57,536 nt of DNA, taken from positions 1-57,536 of the forward strand of contig NZ_JAEPMO010000004.1 of NCBI RefSeq assembly GCF_017643905.1, given 5' to 3'. A program made the translations under genes and the position numbers. The notes under the pieces were generated by a model, which did not search any database, was not told where the DNA came from, and was given only the letters and a program-made list of their open reading frames with translations. Every line of letters begins with the position of its first letter. Position 1 is the first letter of the stretch. This DNA is from Marivita sp. (GTDB taxonomy: Bacteria; Pseudomonadota; Alphaproteobacteria; Rhodobacterales; Rhodobacteraceae). Positions 30,774 to 39,732 of the stretch are shown one piece after another.

Positions 30774-31640
30774 TTACGGTCTTTTCTGGTCAAGTGCGCG
30801 GGCGATCAACGCGTCGAAATTCGCGGGCGATGCGTCGGCCATCAGGTCATGGGCATCAATCGTGAGCCCCCAGCGGTCTGCCATCATCTGGTAGCGCGGT
30901 TGCCTGTGTGCAAGAGCCTGGGCATAGGTCCAGCGGATGAATGCATTCGGATCAACATCGTCTGGTTCAATTTTGTTTTCATTCAGATATTGATCCCAAA
31001 CGCGGCTCAGAAATTCGGGCTGATAGGCCATCGGCTTTGGCGCCTTGTCGAAGCGGCGGATCAATTCCTGAGTATGCGCCGCGTCGCCCTTGATCCAGAC
31101 AAGAAGCGCGTGTTTGGACAGCTCGGCCATGATCGGATCATTGGGGTCCTCGGGATCGACCCATTCACAGATCGAGCCGCCGGTGTCGCAGACGAAATGC
31201 GGGTAGCCATAAAGGTCGATGGCGCGGTCGATGAAATAACCAGTGTCCAGAAGCGCTGCCATCTCGGCGCGGCGGAACTGATCCTGCCGTTTGCGGTATT
31301 CGTCGATGGGCATCCCGCCGCGCGCCGGATCGCCGGGCTTTCCCAGGTAGGCGGACACAGGAGCTAGGTTATGAAAGCTGATATTCGATCCGATATAGAT
31401 CGAGTCCGACATCAGCAGATCGCGGAGAAACGGCACTTTCATCGCCTCGCGCTTGGCGTTGTCGGCGATGTATTCGCCCATGTACCGGGTGCCGATGCGG
31501 TAATCGATCGAGTAATGGAACCAGTCGCCACCATCGCGCAGCAGGTTCGAGATGTGGGTCTTGCCCAAGCCGGACATGGCAAACAGCACGACGCGCTTGT
31601 TCGGCGCGTTCAGCCAATCCTGTGCGGAGGTATAAATCAT
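30774..31640 (-). CDS. P-loop NTPase of unknown function, upstream of metA
   Basis: A 288-aa soluble protein with an N-terminal P-loop VVLFAMSGLGKTHISNLLRD (GxxxxGKT at about residues 24-31). The second half has YGYPHFVCDTGGSICEWVDP, a possible Walker B/Asp region, and a Trp/Tyr-rich C-terminus. I do not recognise a named family; it looks like a small-molecule or protein kinase-like P-loop protein. The direct three-base junction with metA suggests a linked role in methionine or sulfur metabolism, but this is inference. Confidence 0.75.
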   Translation of the reverse strand: MIYTSAQDWLNAPNKRVVLFAMSGLGKTHISNLLRDGGDWFHYSIDYRIGTRYMGEYIADNAKREAMKVPFLRDLLMSDSIYIGSNISFHNLAPVSAYLGKPGDPARGGMPIDEYRKRQDQFRRAEMAALLDTGYFIDRAIDLYGYPHFVCDTGGSICEWVDPEDPNDPIMAELSKHALLVWIKGDAAHTQELIRRFDKAPKPMAYQPEFLSRVWDQYLNENKIEPDDVDPNAFIRWTYAQALAHRQPRYQMMADRWGLTIDAHDLMADASPANFDALIARALDQKRP

Positions 31641-31675
31641 CTGCGCTCGTCCATGTCACACATCCCGTCGCTTGG

Positions 31676-31703
31676 GATTAACGGTGCGACGGGAGGGCGT
31701 CAA
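31676..31703 (-). promoter_or_regulatory. Candidate promoter for the P-loop/metA operon
   Basis: On the minus strand TTGACG (31698-31703) and TTAATC (31676-31681) are separated by 16 bases, a passable sigma70-like pair about 36 bp before the ATG at 31640. The -10 match is weak. Confidence 0.4.
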
Positions 31704-31724
31704 ACGGTTGTGGGTCGGGACAAG

Positions 31725-31756
31725 AAAAACCCCGCCGGACGCCGGTCCGGCAGGGC
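31725..31756 (-). terminator. Rho-independent terminator after the FadL-type gene
   Basis: On the minus strand the arm CCCTGCCGGAC pairs, with one bulge-like mismatch, with GTCCGGCGGGG across a four-base loop and is followed by TTTTTCTT. It lies 40 bp beyond the FadL-type stop. Confidence 0.8.
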
Positions 31757-31796
31757 TACTGTTTACGGCGTTACCGTTTAAATCCGGTGCTGCTCT

Positions 31797-33122
31797 TTAG
31801 AAGTCGACTGTCAGAGACAGACCAACACCCAAGGCGGTGTTGTCTTCGAATTTGACGCCCGACGCATCTTCCGCGTCGCCGAGCCACACGTATTCGATTC
31901 CTCCGCGCAGGGTCATGTTGTCCATCTTGTATTGACCGCCGACACCAAAGCTCGTGAATCCGTCGCGCGGGGACAGGCGGGACGCGGTGTCGCCATTCTG
32001 TGCTTCATAGGTGACCTGTACAAAGCCAGACAGGTCTTCGGTGAAGGCGCGCCCGACGCCGAGTTTCCATGTGACACTGTCACTTTCAAAGCCGGTTACG
32101 TTGCCGCCGGTCACGTTTTCGTATTCCGGCGTGCGGACTTCCCATTTCGACCATTCGACCCATTTGACCTGACCGAACAGCAGGGTGCCAGGCGCGATAC
32201 CGGACTGAAAGTCCAGCGCAACGGACTGCGGCATTGTCACCTTGGTTTCACCACTTGTCGTATTGATGCCAAGACCATCAATGGTTTCCGACGTGCGGAA
32301 ATTGTGAGTGATCTCGCTCTGCCATGACAGGGCGACTCGCAGCGCGATATCCGGGATTTCATAGGCCACACCAAGGATCGCGCCCCAGTCACCGACGCGG
32401 CTGCCGGAGGCATTGTATTCCATCGACGTGCCGAAGTCCTGCGCGGCAGCGCCCAGACCCTGAGCCTGTGCGCCCAATGCCTGAGCCTGTGCACCCAAGG
32501 ACTGCGCCTGTGCGCCGAGTGCCTGAGCGGTTGCCAGATCACCAGCAGCGCCTGCGGCTTGAGCCTGCGCACCAAGCGCCTGTGCCTCTGCACCTAGGGC
32601 CTGCGCCTGTGCGCCGAGGCCTTGAGCATTTCTTCCAACTGCGCTGCGGACAAGCAGGTCAGGAATGGTGATCTCGGCATTGCTGTCGACGTAGCGCGCA
32701 CCGGCAAAGACCGACACGCGATCAGTGACACGGTATTTCCCCACCAGTGCGACCTGGTCGCTGTCCCAATCCGCGGTCAGACCGGCATAGACACCCTGAG
32801 TGTACTCAGACCCGGCGCCGTAAGGATTGTTGACATACATGCCCAAGGTGAACTTCTCGTTCAGGTCGTTCTTATAGGCAAAGCTGTAGTTGCTGTAGTC
32901 GTTCTGCATGTTGCCGGTGCTGCTTTCACCACCGCCAAGCGCGGTCAGATCAGCAGTGTACGTACCGGAAAGTTCCGGCATCACATGCGAAAAGCTCAAC
33001 TGAACCTGATCGTTGCGTGTGAACAGAAACCCGTAATCGTTGTTTGAGCGCTCGATGCCGCCTGCGTGTGCCGCACCGGCGGCTACGGCAAGAGCGATGA
33101 CACTTGTCATGACTGTTTTCAT
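31797..33122 (-). CDS. FadL/OmpP1-type outer membrane transport protein with a heptad insert
   Basis: A 441-aa beta-barrel of the FadL/TodX family, which takes up long-chain fatty acids and other hydrophobic compounds. The signal peptide is TSVIALAVAAGAAHA, and the mature start GGIERSNNDYGFLF resembles the FadL N-terminus. The C-terminal strand ends LGVGLSLTVDF, with the terminal aromatic that outer-membrane proteins use. Residues 165-231 form an Ala/Gly/Gln heptad repeat inside a predicted loop. The start at the ATG 33120-33122 is fixed by the signal peptide. A nested inverted repeat lies upstream and a terminator downstream, so it is monocistronic. Confidence 0.88.
   Translation of the reverse strand: MKTVMTSVIALAVAAGAAHAGGIERSNNDYGFLFTRNDQVQLSFSHVMPELSGTYTADLTALGGGESSTGNMQNDYSNYSFAYKNDLNEKFTLGMYVNNPYGAGSEYTQGVYAGLTADWDSDQVALVGKYRVTDRVSVFAGARYVDSNAEITIPDLLVRSAVGRNAQGLGAQAQALGAEAQALGAQAQAAGAAGDLATAQALGAQAQSLGAQAQALGAQAQGLGAAAQDFGTSMEYNASGSRVGDWGAILGVAYEIPDIALRVALSWQSEITHNFRTSETIDGLGINTTSGETKVTMPQSVALDFQSGIAPGTLLFGQVKWVEWSKWEVRTPEYENVTGGNVTGFESDSVTWKLGVGRAFTEDLSGFVQVTYEAQNGDTASRLSPRDGFTSFGVGGQYKMDNMTLRGGIEYVWLGDAEDASGVKFEDNTALGVGLSLTVDF
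32430..32630 (-). repeat. In-frame heptad repeat coding for ALGAQAQ units
   Basis: The DNA encodes about nine imperfect seven-residue units of the form A-L/Q-G-A-Q-A-Q, broken once by AAGAAGDLAT. Both repeat edges are in frame with the barrel. The 21-base DNA unit (GCCCAGGCGCAG...) is degenerate, implying codon drift since expansion. Confidence 0.85.
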
Positions 33123-33168
33123 TGGACCCTCATCCCTTGAGAATTTTTTCTCCTCTGCAAATTCCGTA

Positions 33169-33217
33169 CCCATTCGCTGAAAGTTTGGTCAATTTTGACC
33201 ATACGTCAGCGAATGGG
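33169..33217. promoter_or_regulatory. Nested inverted repeats upstream of the FadL-type gene
   Basis: CCCATTCGCTGA (33169-33180) pairs perfectly with TCAGCGAATGGG (33206-33217). Inside lies TGGTCAA-TT-TTGACCA (33186-33201). The inner dyad looks like an operator half-site pair; the whole could also fold as a long hairpin ending the EamA transcript. Confidence 0.6.
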
Positions 33218-33241
33218 TTGTGCCGCAGCGTCACATTCCAG

Positions 33242-34105
33242 TTACGCGCGGGTTGAGGACCAGATGTTGTAGTAGTTCGCACCGAAAATGAGCATGGCTC
33301 CGATCAGGACAAATGGGTCTAGAGGTTCGGCATAAAGCAGCACTCCGACCACGGCGATCACGGGCAGGCGGGTGAAGTCAATGGGCATCACGATGGTGGC
33401 CGGGGCCAGCGACAGCGCCGTGGTCAGACAGAAATGCGCGACCAGTCCAGCCAAAGCGATCACAACAACCCAAGGCAGGTTGGCGGCGGTCGGCAGGGCG
33501 ATGTCGCCGTCGAACCCGGCAAAGCCGAGGCCAAGCACCGCCTGCATCATGGTCAGGTAGAACAGAATGCAGGTTATGGTCTCGGTCCGGGTCAGTTTGC
33601 GGGTGAACACCGCTGATCCCGCAAAGCCGATGGCCGCCAGTGCAGCGGTCACCAGACCGATGTGGAACGTGTCAGGGCTGGGACGTGTGACAACCAGGAT
33701 GCCGATGAACCCGATCACGGCCGCGATGGCCTGCGATTTTGTGAGGCGTTCACCCAAGACAAATGGGGCCAGCAGCATCACCCAGAGTGGCGAGGTGAAT
33801 TCCAGTGCAAAGACCTGCGCCAGAGGAATCACGGTGATTGAATAGAACCACAGGTTCTGACCGGCGAAGTGGCTGACATTGCGGATGAAATGCAGGCCCA
33901 GCTTTTGTGCGCGCACCTCGCGAAGGGTGCCTGCGGCGCTGGCGATCGCGATGACGATCACCATGCCGATCAGGCTTCGGTACATCATGATCTCGAACGT
34001 ATCGAGATCGAGACTGACCGCCCGACCCGCAACGGCCATGGATGTAAACGACACAATAGCGCCGATCATCCAGAGACAGGCGCGGATGGTGGGAGACAGC
34101 GTCAT
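33242..34105 (-). CDS. EamA/DMT-superfamily transporter
   Basis: A 287-aa protein with ten hydrophobic segments in two EamA repeats. The first repeat contains FALEFTSPLWVMLLAPFVLGERLTK split by family-typical Pro/Leu and Glu-Arg residues; the second ends IVMPIDFTRLPVIAVVGVLL and YAEPLDPFVLIGAMLIFGAN. Members export or import small metabolites; the substrate is not clear. ATG at 34103-34105. It follows the SH3 gene by 38 bp and may belong to the guaA-SH3 transcript. Confidence 0.87.
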   Translation of the reverse strand: MTLSPTIRACLWMIGAIVSFTSMAVAGRAVSLDLDTFEIMMYRSLIGMVIVIAIASAAGTLREVRAQKLGLHFIRNVSHFAGQNLWFYSITVIPLAQVFALEFTSPLWVMLLAPFVLGERLTKSQAIAAVIGFIGILVVTRPSPDTFHIGLVTAALAAIGFAGSAVFTRKLTRTETITCILFYLTMMQAVLGLGFAGFDGDIALPTAANLPWVVVIALAGLVAHFCLTTALSLAPATIVMPIDFTRLPVIAVVGVLLYAEPLDPFVLIGAMLIFGANYYNIWSSTRA

Positions 34106-34143
34106 TCTTGCCGCTCTGTTGCGATAGGTGCCGATAAGATCAT

Positions 34144-34761
34144 CTAGTCACGCGGCAGGTGGCAGCAGCCCGACAGAAAGCGCCGTTTTCCCGGTGCGAT
34201 CAGCTGCATGGTGATGGTCCACCCGTAAGAGCGGTCGCTCATCCCGTCAAAACAGGTTCCGCCCGAGATCGTGGCTTCGATCACTTGGCTGTCCTCCGTG
34301 GCCAGCGTCACAAGCGCCGGGCTGCCAAGGCGGCCTTCGGCGGTGACGATGTTATCAAACGCGAAATCGGTGTCGCCGTCCACCGGGTGGGAATACCGCG
34401 AGTCCGTGCCGTAAAGACCAAGCGCCCAGAAGGGTTCGGTGCCACCACAGATCAAACCTTGGGGCAGGGTTGTTTCGCCCAAAGTAGGAAACTCGTCGCG
34501 GGTCAGGAACCGGGTAGAGACCCAGCCGTCGCGTTCATTGAGCGCGATGCGGGCCCAATTGCCGGTCGGGTCGAATTCAAACGCTTCGATGCGGCGCGCA
34601 TTATAGGCCAGATCGCCGATATCCGCGCTACTGGCAGACGGCTCAGACCGTACGTTGAGCACATCATCAATCGCAACGCCGATCACGCGGTGATAGGATG
34701 GCTCTGCCATCCCCATCGCAGGCAGACACAGCGCCAGAGCGATCAGACTGGCGCGGATCAC
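34144..34761 (-). CDS. Secreted SH3b-domain protein
   Basis: A 205-aa exported protein. After a signal peptide ending [11 protein letters not shown] comes a bacterial SH3 domain: [20 protein letters not shown] to [12 protein letters not shown]. The C-terminal part ([17 protein letters not shown], then [19 protein letters not shown] and LSGCC) resembles the COG3650-like envelope domain with conserved cysteines. Role unknown; binding to cell wall or protein is typical of SH3b. The start is likely the GTG at 34759-34761 that overlaps the guaA stop; another GTG lies two codons upstream. Confidence 0.8.
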   Translation of the reverse strand: MIRASLIALALCLPAMGMAEPSYHRVIGVAIDDVLNVRSEPSASSADIGDLAYNARRIEAFEFDPTGNWARIALNERDGWVSTRFLTRDEFPTLGETTLPQGLICGGTEPFWALGLYGTDSRYSHPVDGDTDFAFDNIVTAEGRLGSPALVTLATEDSQVIEATISGGTCFDGMSDRSYGWTITMQLIAPGKRRFLSGCCHLPRD

Positions 34762-36329
34762 TCCCACTCGATTGTTCCCGGTGGTTTCGAGGTGATGTCA
34801 TAGGTCACGCGATTGATGCCCTTGACCTCGTTGATGATCCGCGTGGCGGTCTCGCCAAGGAAATCGTGGCTGAACGGATAGTAATCCGCCGTCATGCCAT
34901 CGACCGAGGTCACGGCGCGCAGGGCGCAGGCGTAATCATAGGTCCGCCCGTCACCCATCACACCTACGGTGCGCACAGGCAGAATGGCGACGAAGGCCTG
35001 CCAGATCTCGTCATACAGGCCATGCTTGCGAATCTGGTCGATATAGACCGCATCTGCTTTACGCAGGATCTCCAGCTTTTCGCGGGTGATCTCGCCGGGG
35101 CAGCGGATAGCGAGGCCGGGGCCGGGGAAGGGATGACGACCGATAAAGCTGTCGGGCAGGCCCAGTTCACGGCCCAATTCGCGCACCTCGTCCTTGAACA
35201 GCTCGCGAAGCGGCTCAACCAGCTTGAGTCCCATCTTTTCCGGCAGGCCACCCACATTGTGGTGGCTCTTGATCGTCACGGAAGGGCCGCCGCTGAAGGA
35301 CACGGATTCGATCACGTCCGGGTAGAGCGTCCCTTGGGCGAGGAATTCTGCGCCTTCGATCTCGTTCGCATATTTCTGGAACACGTCGATAAAGAGGCGG
35401 CCAATGATCTTTCTCTTGGTTTCCGGGTCACTTACGCCATCAAGCTCACCCAAAAACAGCTCCTGTTCCTGTGCGTGGATCACTTGCAGGTTCATGTGAT
35501 CGCGGAACATCGCAACAACCTCTTCGCCCTCGTTCAGACGCAACAGGCCGTGGTCGACGAACACACAAGTGAGCTGGTCGCCAATCGCGTCATGCAGCAG
35601 CGCCGCCGCGACTGAACTGTCGACGCCGCCGGACAGGCCGCAGATCACGCGTTTGTCGCCCACCTGTTCCTTGATTTTGCGGATCGCCTCTTCGCGGTAG
35701 GCTCCCATCGTCCAGTCGCCGGTAAAGCCCGCCATTTGCACGAAATTCTGATAGAGCGTCTTGCCGTTCGGAGTGTGATGCACCTCGGGATGGAACTGCA
35801 CCGCGTAGAACCGGCGCTCGGTGTCGGCGGTGATCGCAAACGGTGCGCCGGGCGAGGTGCCCAGAACGTCGAAACCCGGAGCGATTTCAGACACATGGTC
35901 GCCGTGGCTCATCCATACCTGTTCCCGGCCCGTGCCATCCATGAACCATCCACTCAGCAGGTCGCTGCGGGTCTCGGACGGAGTGACATAGGCGCGGCCA
36001 AACTCTGCGGTCGCGTGTTCGCCCGCTTCGACCTTGCCGCCCAGATCCTGCATCATCACCTGCTGACCATAACAGATGCCAAGGATCGGCACGCCCATCT
36101 CGTAGGCTTTGCGGGGTGGACGGGGCGAGCCTTCGCGCATCACACTGTCCGGACCACCGGAAAAGATGATCGCTTTTGGGGCAAATTCAGTCAGGAAATC
36201 ATCCGTCACGTTCTGGTACGGATGAATTTCGCAATAGACATTCAGCTCGCGCAGGCGACGCGCAATCAGCTGCGTGACCTGGCTGCCGAAGTCGATGATG
36301 AGAAGGCGGTCGTGTTCTGGTGTGTTCAT
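34758..36329 (-). CDS. guaA: GMP synthase (glutamine-hydrolysing)
   Basis: A 523-aa two-domain enzyme converting XMP to GMP with glutamine. The class I amidotransferase domain has the nucleophile in [17 protein letters not shown] and the His-Glu pair in [12 protein letters not shown]. The ATP pyrophosphatase domain has [20 protein letters not shown] and the C-terminal dimerisation region ending KPPGTIEWE. The ATG at 36327-36329 gives the family start; a longer frame has no support. It overlaps the SH3 gene downstream. Confidence 0.97.
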   Translation of the reverse strand: MNTPEHDRLLIIDFGSQVTQLIARRLRELNVYCEIHPYQNVTDDFLTEFAPKAIIFSGGPDSVMREGSPRPPRKAYEMGVPILGICYGQQVMMQDLGGKVEAGEHATAEFGRAYVTPSETRSDLLSGWFMDGTGREQVWMSHGDHVSEIAPGFDVLGTSPGAPFAITADTERRFYAVQFHPEVHHTPNGKTLYQNFVQMAGFTGDWTMGAYREEAIRKIKEQVGDKRVICGLSGGVDSSVAAALLHDAIGDQLTCVFVDHGLLRLNEGEEVVAMFRDHMNLQVIHAQEQELFLGELDGVSDPETKRKIIGRLFIDVFQKYANEIEGAEFLAQGTLYPDVIESVSFSGGPSVTIKSHHNVGGLPEKMGLKLVEPLRELFKDEVRELGRELGLPDSFIGRHPFPGPGLAIRCPGEITREKLEILRKADAVYIDQIRKHGLYDEIWQAFVAILPVRTVGVMGDGRTYDYACALRAVTSVDGMTADYYPFSHDFLGETATRIINEVKGINRVTYDITSKPPGTIEWE

Positions 36330-36531
36330 GGCTCCTGATAGGCAGACCCATGGAAAATGGCAATATTGCCGATGCACGGCTTTGCGCATGGCTTTGCCCC
36401 GGCGGCACCCCTGCGAATGTCGCTTTCGCAACGGACAGGACGTAATCGGTCCCTGACGCCATTCGGTCTCATATTATGGAGTGTCCACCGGCGGAATGCC
36501 GGACCCAACGGAACCCGCACGGAGTTGAATC

Positions 36532-38076
36532 ATGGCAGAGGCAGAAACACGCAGACGGTCACGCGGTGGCGGCGGTGCGGCACGGCGCGCCGAGCGCACG
36601 GCGGTTTCTGTCGAAACGGCCAAGTACATCCAGCGCAACATCCCGAATTTCGAGATCCTGACAGAAGAAGCGCTTGAGATCATCGAAACCAACGCGGAAA
36701 CCGTGCTGGCCGAGATCGGTGTGAACTTCGTCAATAACCCCGGTGCTCTGGAGTTGTGGCGCAACGCGGGTGCGGAAATCACCGGTGAACGTGTGCGCAT
36801 CCCGCGTGGCCTTGCGCGCAAGCTGTGCAGCACAGCGCCCTCGACCATCACGCAACATGCGCGCAATCCGAACCGCAACGTCGAAATCGGCGGGCGTAAT
36901 CTGGTTCTGGCCCCGGTCTATGGGCCACCCTTCGTGCATGACGCCCAAGGCGGCCGCCGCTATGCGACGATGGCCGATTTCGAGAAATTCGTGAAGCTGG
37001 GCTACATGTCCAAATGGCTGCACCATTCGGGCGGCACGGTCTGCGAGCCTACAGACATTCCGGTGAACAAGCGTCACCTCGATATGCTGTTGGCACATAT
37101 GACCCTATCGGACAAACCGTTCATGGGGTCGGTAACCGAACCCAGCCGCGCACAGGACAGCGTCGAAATGTGCGAGATTTTGTTCGGTAAGGACTTCGTG
37201 CAGGAAAATACGGTGATGACCTCGCTCATCAACATCAACTCACCGATGACCTTCGACGACGTGATGATGGGCGCGCTTGAGGTTTACGCCAAGAACAATC
37301 AGGCCTGTATCATCAGCCCCTTCATCGTCGGCGGTGCCATGGCACCGGTGTCGGTGATGGGAACACTGACGCAGGTTCTGGCCGAAGTTCTCGCGGGTAT
37401 CGCCTACAGTCAGCTCGTGCGCCCCGGTGCGCCGGTGATCTTCGGCGCGTTTGTAACCTCGATCGACATGAACTCGGGCGCGCCGACCTTCGGCACACCG
37501 GAGGCCAGCCAGATCACCTATGGCGCCGGGCAATTGGCCCGCCGTCTGGGTCTGCCGTACCGCTCGGCTGGCAGCTTTACCGGGTCGAAACTGCCCGACG
37601 CGCAGGCCGCATACGAGACCGCGAACAGCCTCAACATGGGCCTGCTGTCAGGCGTCAACTTCATGCTGCACGCCTGCGGATGGCTGGAAGGCGGGCTGGT
37701 GTCGTCCTTCGAGAAATTCGTGATGGATGCCGACCAGCTTGGTGCTCTGCACAAGATGGCGCAGGGTGTCGCCATCGACGAAGACTCGCAGGCCATGGGT
37801 GCGATTGCCGAAGTGGGGCCGGGCGGGCACTATCTGGGCTGCGCCCACACGCAGGCAAATTTCAAGTCCGCGTTCTGGCGGTCCGAGATTTTCGACTTCA
37901 AACCCTATGAGACATGGTCCGAGGAAGGCGCGCGCGACACGATGGCCTTGGCCACCGAACGGGTGAAGCGTCAACTCGACACCTATCAGCAGCCGCCGCT
38001 TGATGCGGGCATCCACGACGCGCTGGTTGAATACGTGGCCAAGAAGAAAGCGTCGATGCCGGACGCCTTTATGTGA
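36532..38076 (+). CDS. Trimethylamine methyltransferase family protein (non-pyrrolysine MttB homologue)
   Basis: A 514-aa COG5598 protein. It shows the MttB pattern: NRNVEIGGRNLVLAPVYGPP, the long barrel segments GSVTEPSRAQDSVEMCEILF and the C-terminal YLGCAHTQANFKSAFWRSEI. Archaeal MttB needs pyrrolysine read from an in-frame UAG; this frame has none, so it is the non-Pyl type, some members of which demethylate glycine betaine or related amines through a corrinoid protein. No corrinoid-protein gene is adjacent. The ATG has GGAG eight bases upstream. The stop overlaps the convergent DUF6477 gene by eight bases. Confidence 0.85.
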   Translation: MAEAETRRRSRGGGGAARRAERTAVSVETAKYIQRNIPNFEILTEEALEIIETNAETVLAEIGVNFVNNPGALELWRNAGAEITGERVRIPRGLARKLCSTAPSTITQHARNPNRNVEIGGRNLVLAPVYGPPFVHDAQGGRRYATMADFEKFVKLGYMSKWLHHSGGTVCEPTDIPVNKRHLDMLLAHMTLSDKPFMGSVTEPSRAQDSVEMCEILFGKDFVQENTVMTSLININSPMTFDDVMMGALEVYAKNNQACIISPFIVGGAMAPVSVMGTLTQVLAEVLAGIAYSQLVRPGAPVIFGAFVTSIDMNSGAPTFGTPEASQITYGAGQLARRLGLPYRSAGSFTGSKLPDAQAAYETANSLNMGLLSGVNFMLHACGWLEGGLVSSFEKFVMDADQLGALHKMAQGVAIDEDSQAMGAIAEVGPGGHYLGCAHTQANFKSAFWRSEIFDFKPYETWSEEGARDTMALATERVKRQLDTYQQPPLDAGIHDALVEYVAKKKASMPDAFM

Positions 38077-38380
38077 TCTGCATGGGATCGGCAGTCTGCG
38101 TCTGAGCACGCAGAAGCTGGGATTCCCCCATGATCGCGGTCAGGAGATCGACATGAGTGGCGATGCTGTACCCGGCATCGCCGCTTTCGCGTTTCTCGTT
38201 CATTTCGGCTTCCAACGCCATCAGCTTAAGAAGCGTCGGACCTAGGCGCATCGTCACCCCATATCCCAATAGCCGGGGCAGCCGCGCGTCACGGCGGTAG
38301 GTCTGTGCACCGATCCGCGCGGCGCGGATCAACAAGCGAGGGCGGCGTAGCGCCGAAATTTGGGACAACAGGTCTAGCAT
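38069..38380 (-). CDS. DUF6477-type small protein
   Basis: A 103-aa, mostly helical, basic protein. The run SALRRPRLLIRAARIGAQTY is followed by RLPRLLGYGVTMRLGPTLLK and AGYSIATHVDLLTAIMGES, which I recall as the Rhodobacterales family DUF6477. No known function. The ATG at 38378-38380 has AAGGA seven bases upstream on the minus strand; extending further upstream would bury the palindrome at 38393. It is divergent from the DUF6456 gene. Confidence 0.75.
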   Translation of the reverse strand: MLDLLSQISALRRPRLLIRAARIGAQTYRRDARLPRLLGYGVTMRLGPTLLKLMALEAEMNEKRESGDAGYSIATHVDLLTAIMGESQLLRAQTQTADPMQIT

Positions 38381-38392
38381 GGTCGGTTCCTT

Positions 38393-38405
38393 TAACTGGC
38401 AGTTA
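38393..38405. promoter_or_regulatory. Palindrome in the DUF6477 leader
   Basis: TAACTG-G-CAGTTA is a perfect 13-base inverted repeat 13 bp before the ATG at 38380, placed where a repressor would block transcription or translation. It also forms an imperfect TTAA-N7-TTAG arrangement. Confidence 0.4.
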
Positions 38406-38570
38406 GAGAGCGGTTTCGCTGGAACCATTTCACAACTTTAGGATGTGTTGCGCGATCAAAAGAACGGCGTACGCCACTCCTTCGATTTGTTTACCATTTG
38501 GAAACAAAAGCTTTAGCAGGCGCAAAAGTTAACAAATCAAAAACAAATGCACGCTTAGATTGATTTTGTT

Positions 38571-38591
38571 TGTGGATAAATCTGTGGATTA
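38571..38591 (+). promoter_or_regulatory. Two DnaA boxes upstream of the DUF6456 gene
   Basis: TGTGGATAA (38571-38579) is the exact reverse complement of the DnaA consensus TTATCCACA, and TGTGGATTA (38583-38591) differs by one base, on the same strand 12 bp apart. The 100 bp to their left is unusually A+T-rich. They lie 32 bp before the likely ATG at 38623. Confidence 0.6.
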
Positions 38592-38622
38592 TTCCAAACG
38601 CATGTCTGAATGGGGGAATTCG

Positions 38623-39663
38623 ATGACTGACTTGCAAACCGTCAAACAAGCAATGGGGCTCACCGCACTGTTTCCCGAGGAAGCGCGCCGTTATCTGGCG
38701 CATACCGTCGATGGGCGGCCTCTGCGAGACATCGCCCGCGAAGCAGGGTGCCACCCGTCCACCATCCTGAGGCAGGTGCGAAAACTCGAATTGCTGCGGG
38801 ACGATCCCTTGGTCGACCGTGCGCTGGCTCGGGAAGGGGCGGAGACCCTTGCGGGCCAGACGACGCCTGCGGGATTGGATGCTGTTACCGAGGCGATGCG
38901 CCTTCTGTGCCATGCCCGTGCGATGATGCTCTACCGCCACGGCGTCCAGCACGCCGCTATCGTGAAGACCGTGGGCGAAGGCGATACGGTCGTTCTTGGG
39001 ACCGTCGATCTGGATGTGGCGGCCGCACTTGTGCTGCGCAGTTGGGTCGCGCAGGACGGGGGATCGGCGCTCAAGCGATACCGGATCACGGATGAGGGGC
39101 GCAGTTATCTGCCACGTCTTGTTGCAGCCCGCGATGCCCGTGCCGCGCGGGCAACAGGCGACCAAGTGGACTTGCTGCCGGTTGCCGAACCGGACCGCCG
39201 GTCTCGGGATCGGTCCCAACCCGGCGGCCCCGGGTCTGAAAGCCCTCTCTCCGTGCTTGCCCGGCGCAGGGGGGCAGACGGAAAACCGTTTCTCACCTCG
39301 GAATTCGTTGCGGCTGGTGACCAACTGCATGAGGACTTTGCCATCGCGGGCTTTGCGAAATCAGACCTGCTGGGATGGGATCGGCCAGAAGCGCTGCAAC
39401 CGCTATACGACAAGGCGCACCAGATGACAGACCGGCGTCGTTCGGAAGCGGTTTGCCGCACGCTCGATGCTGTCAAGGATCTGGGCCCTGGATTAAGCGA
39501 GGTGGTCCTGCGCTGTTGCTGTCTGCGCGAGGGGCTGGAAGCCACGGAAAAACGGCTGGGATGGTCAGCCCGATCTGGCAAAGTGGTGCTGCGCATCGCG
39601 TTGCAACGATTGAGCCTGTTCTATTCCGGCACCCGTGCCAGTCAGCGGATCCTGATTGGCTAA
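38623..39663 (+). CDS. DUF6456-type helix-turn-helix protein
   Basis: A 346-aa protein. The N-terminal part has an HTH-like segment GRPLRDIAREAGCHPSTILR then QVRKLELLRDDPLV, suggesting DNA binding. The C-terminal domain has LSEVVLRCCCLREGLEATEK and SGKVVLRIALQRLSLFYSG, which I recall as DUF6456, a Rhodobacterales family. A Pro/Arg/Gly-rich linker lies between (about residues 180-215). The start at 38623 has GGGGGA upstream; earlier Met codons lack a ribosome site and would overlap the DnaA boxes. Function unknown, plausibly a transcription factor. Confidence 0.75.
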   Translation: MTDLQTVKQAMGLTALFPEEARRYLAHTVDGRPLRDIAREAGCHPSTILRQVRKLELLRDDPLVDRALAREGAETLAGQTTPAGLDAVTEAMRLLCHARAMMLYRHGVQHAAIVKTVGEGDTVVLGTVDLDVAAALVLRSWVAQDGGSALKRYRITDEGRSYLPRLVAARDARAARATGDQVDLLPVAEPDRRSRDRSQPGGPGSESPLSVLARRRGADGKPFLTSEFVAAGDQLHEDFAIAGFAKSDLLGWDRPEALQPLYDKAHQMTDRRRSEAVCRTLDAVKDLGPGLSEVVLRCCCLREGLEATEKRLGWSARSGKVVLRIALQRLSLFYSGTRASQRILIG

Positions 39664-39732
39664 GCCTTGTCTGCATCCCGAAAGCGACATGGAAGGCTAA
39701 AAGCAGCTTCGGGTTGGGCCGTAGTAAAAGGT

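Noticed and set aside
30774-31724. SAM riboswitch for metA
   Set aside because: metA has only three bases of spacer, and the leader before the P-loop gene lacks the SAM-II pseudoknot pattern.
36532-38076. Pyrrolysine-containing MttB
   Set aside because: The frame has no internal UAG, and no pyl genes or corrinoid protein gene are visible.
38520-38622. Chromosomal origin of replication
   Set aside because: Only two DnaA boxes are visible, and none of the usual oriC neighbours (dnaA, gidA/mnmG, parAB, hemE) is in the window.
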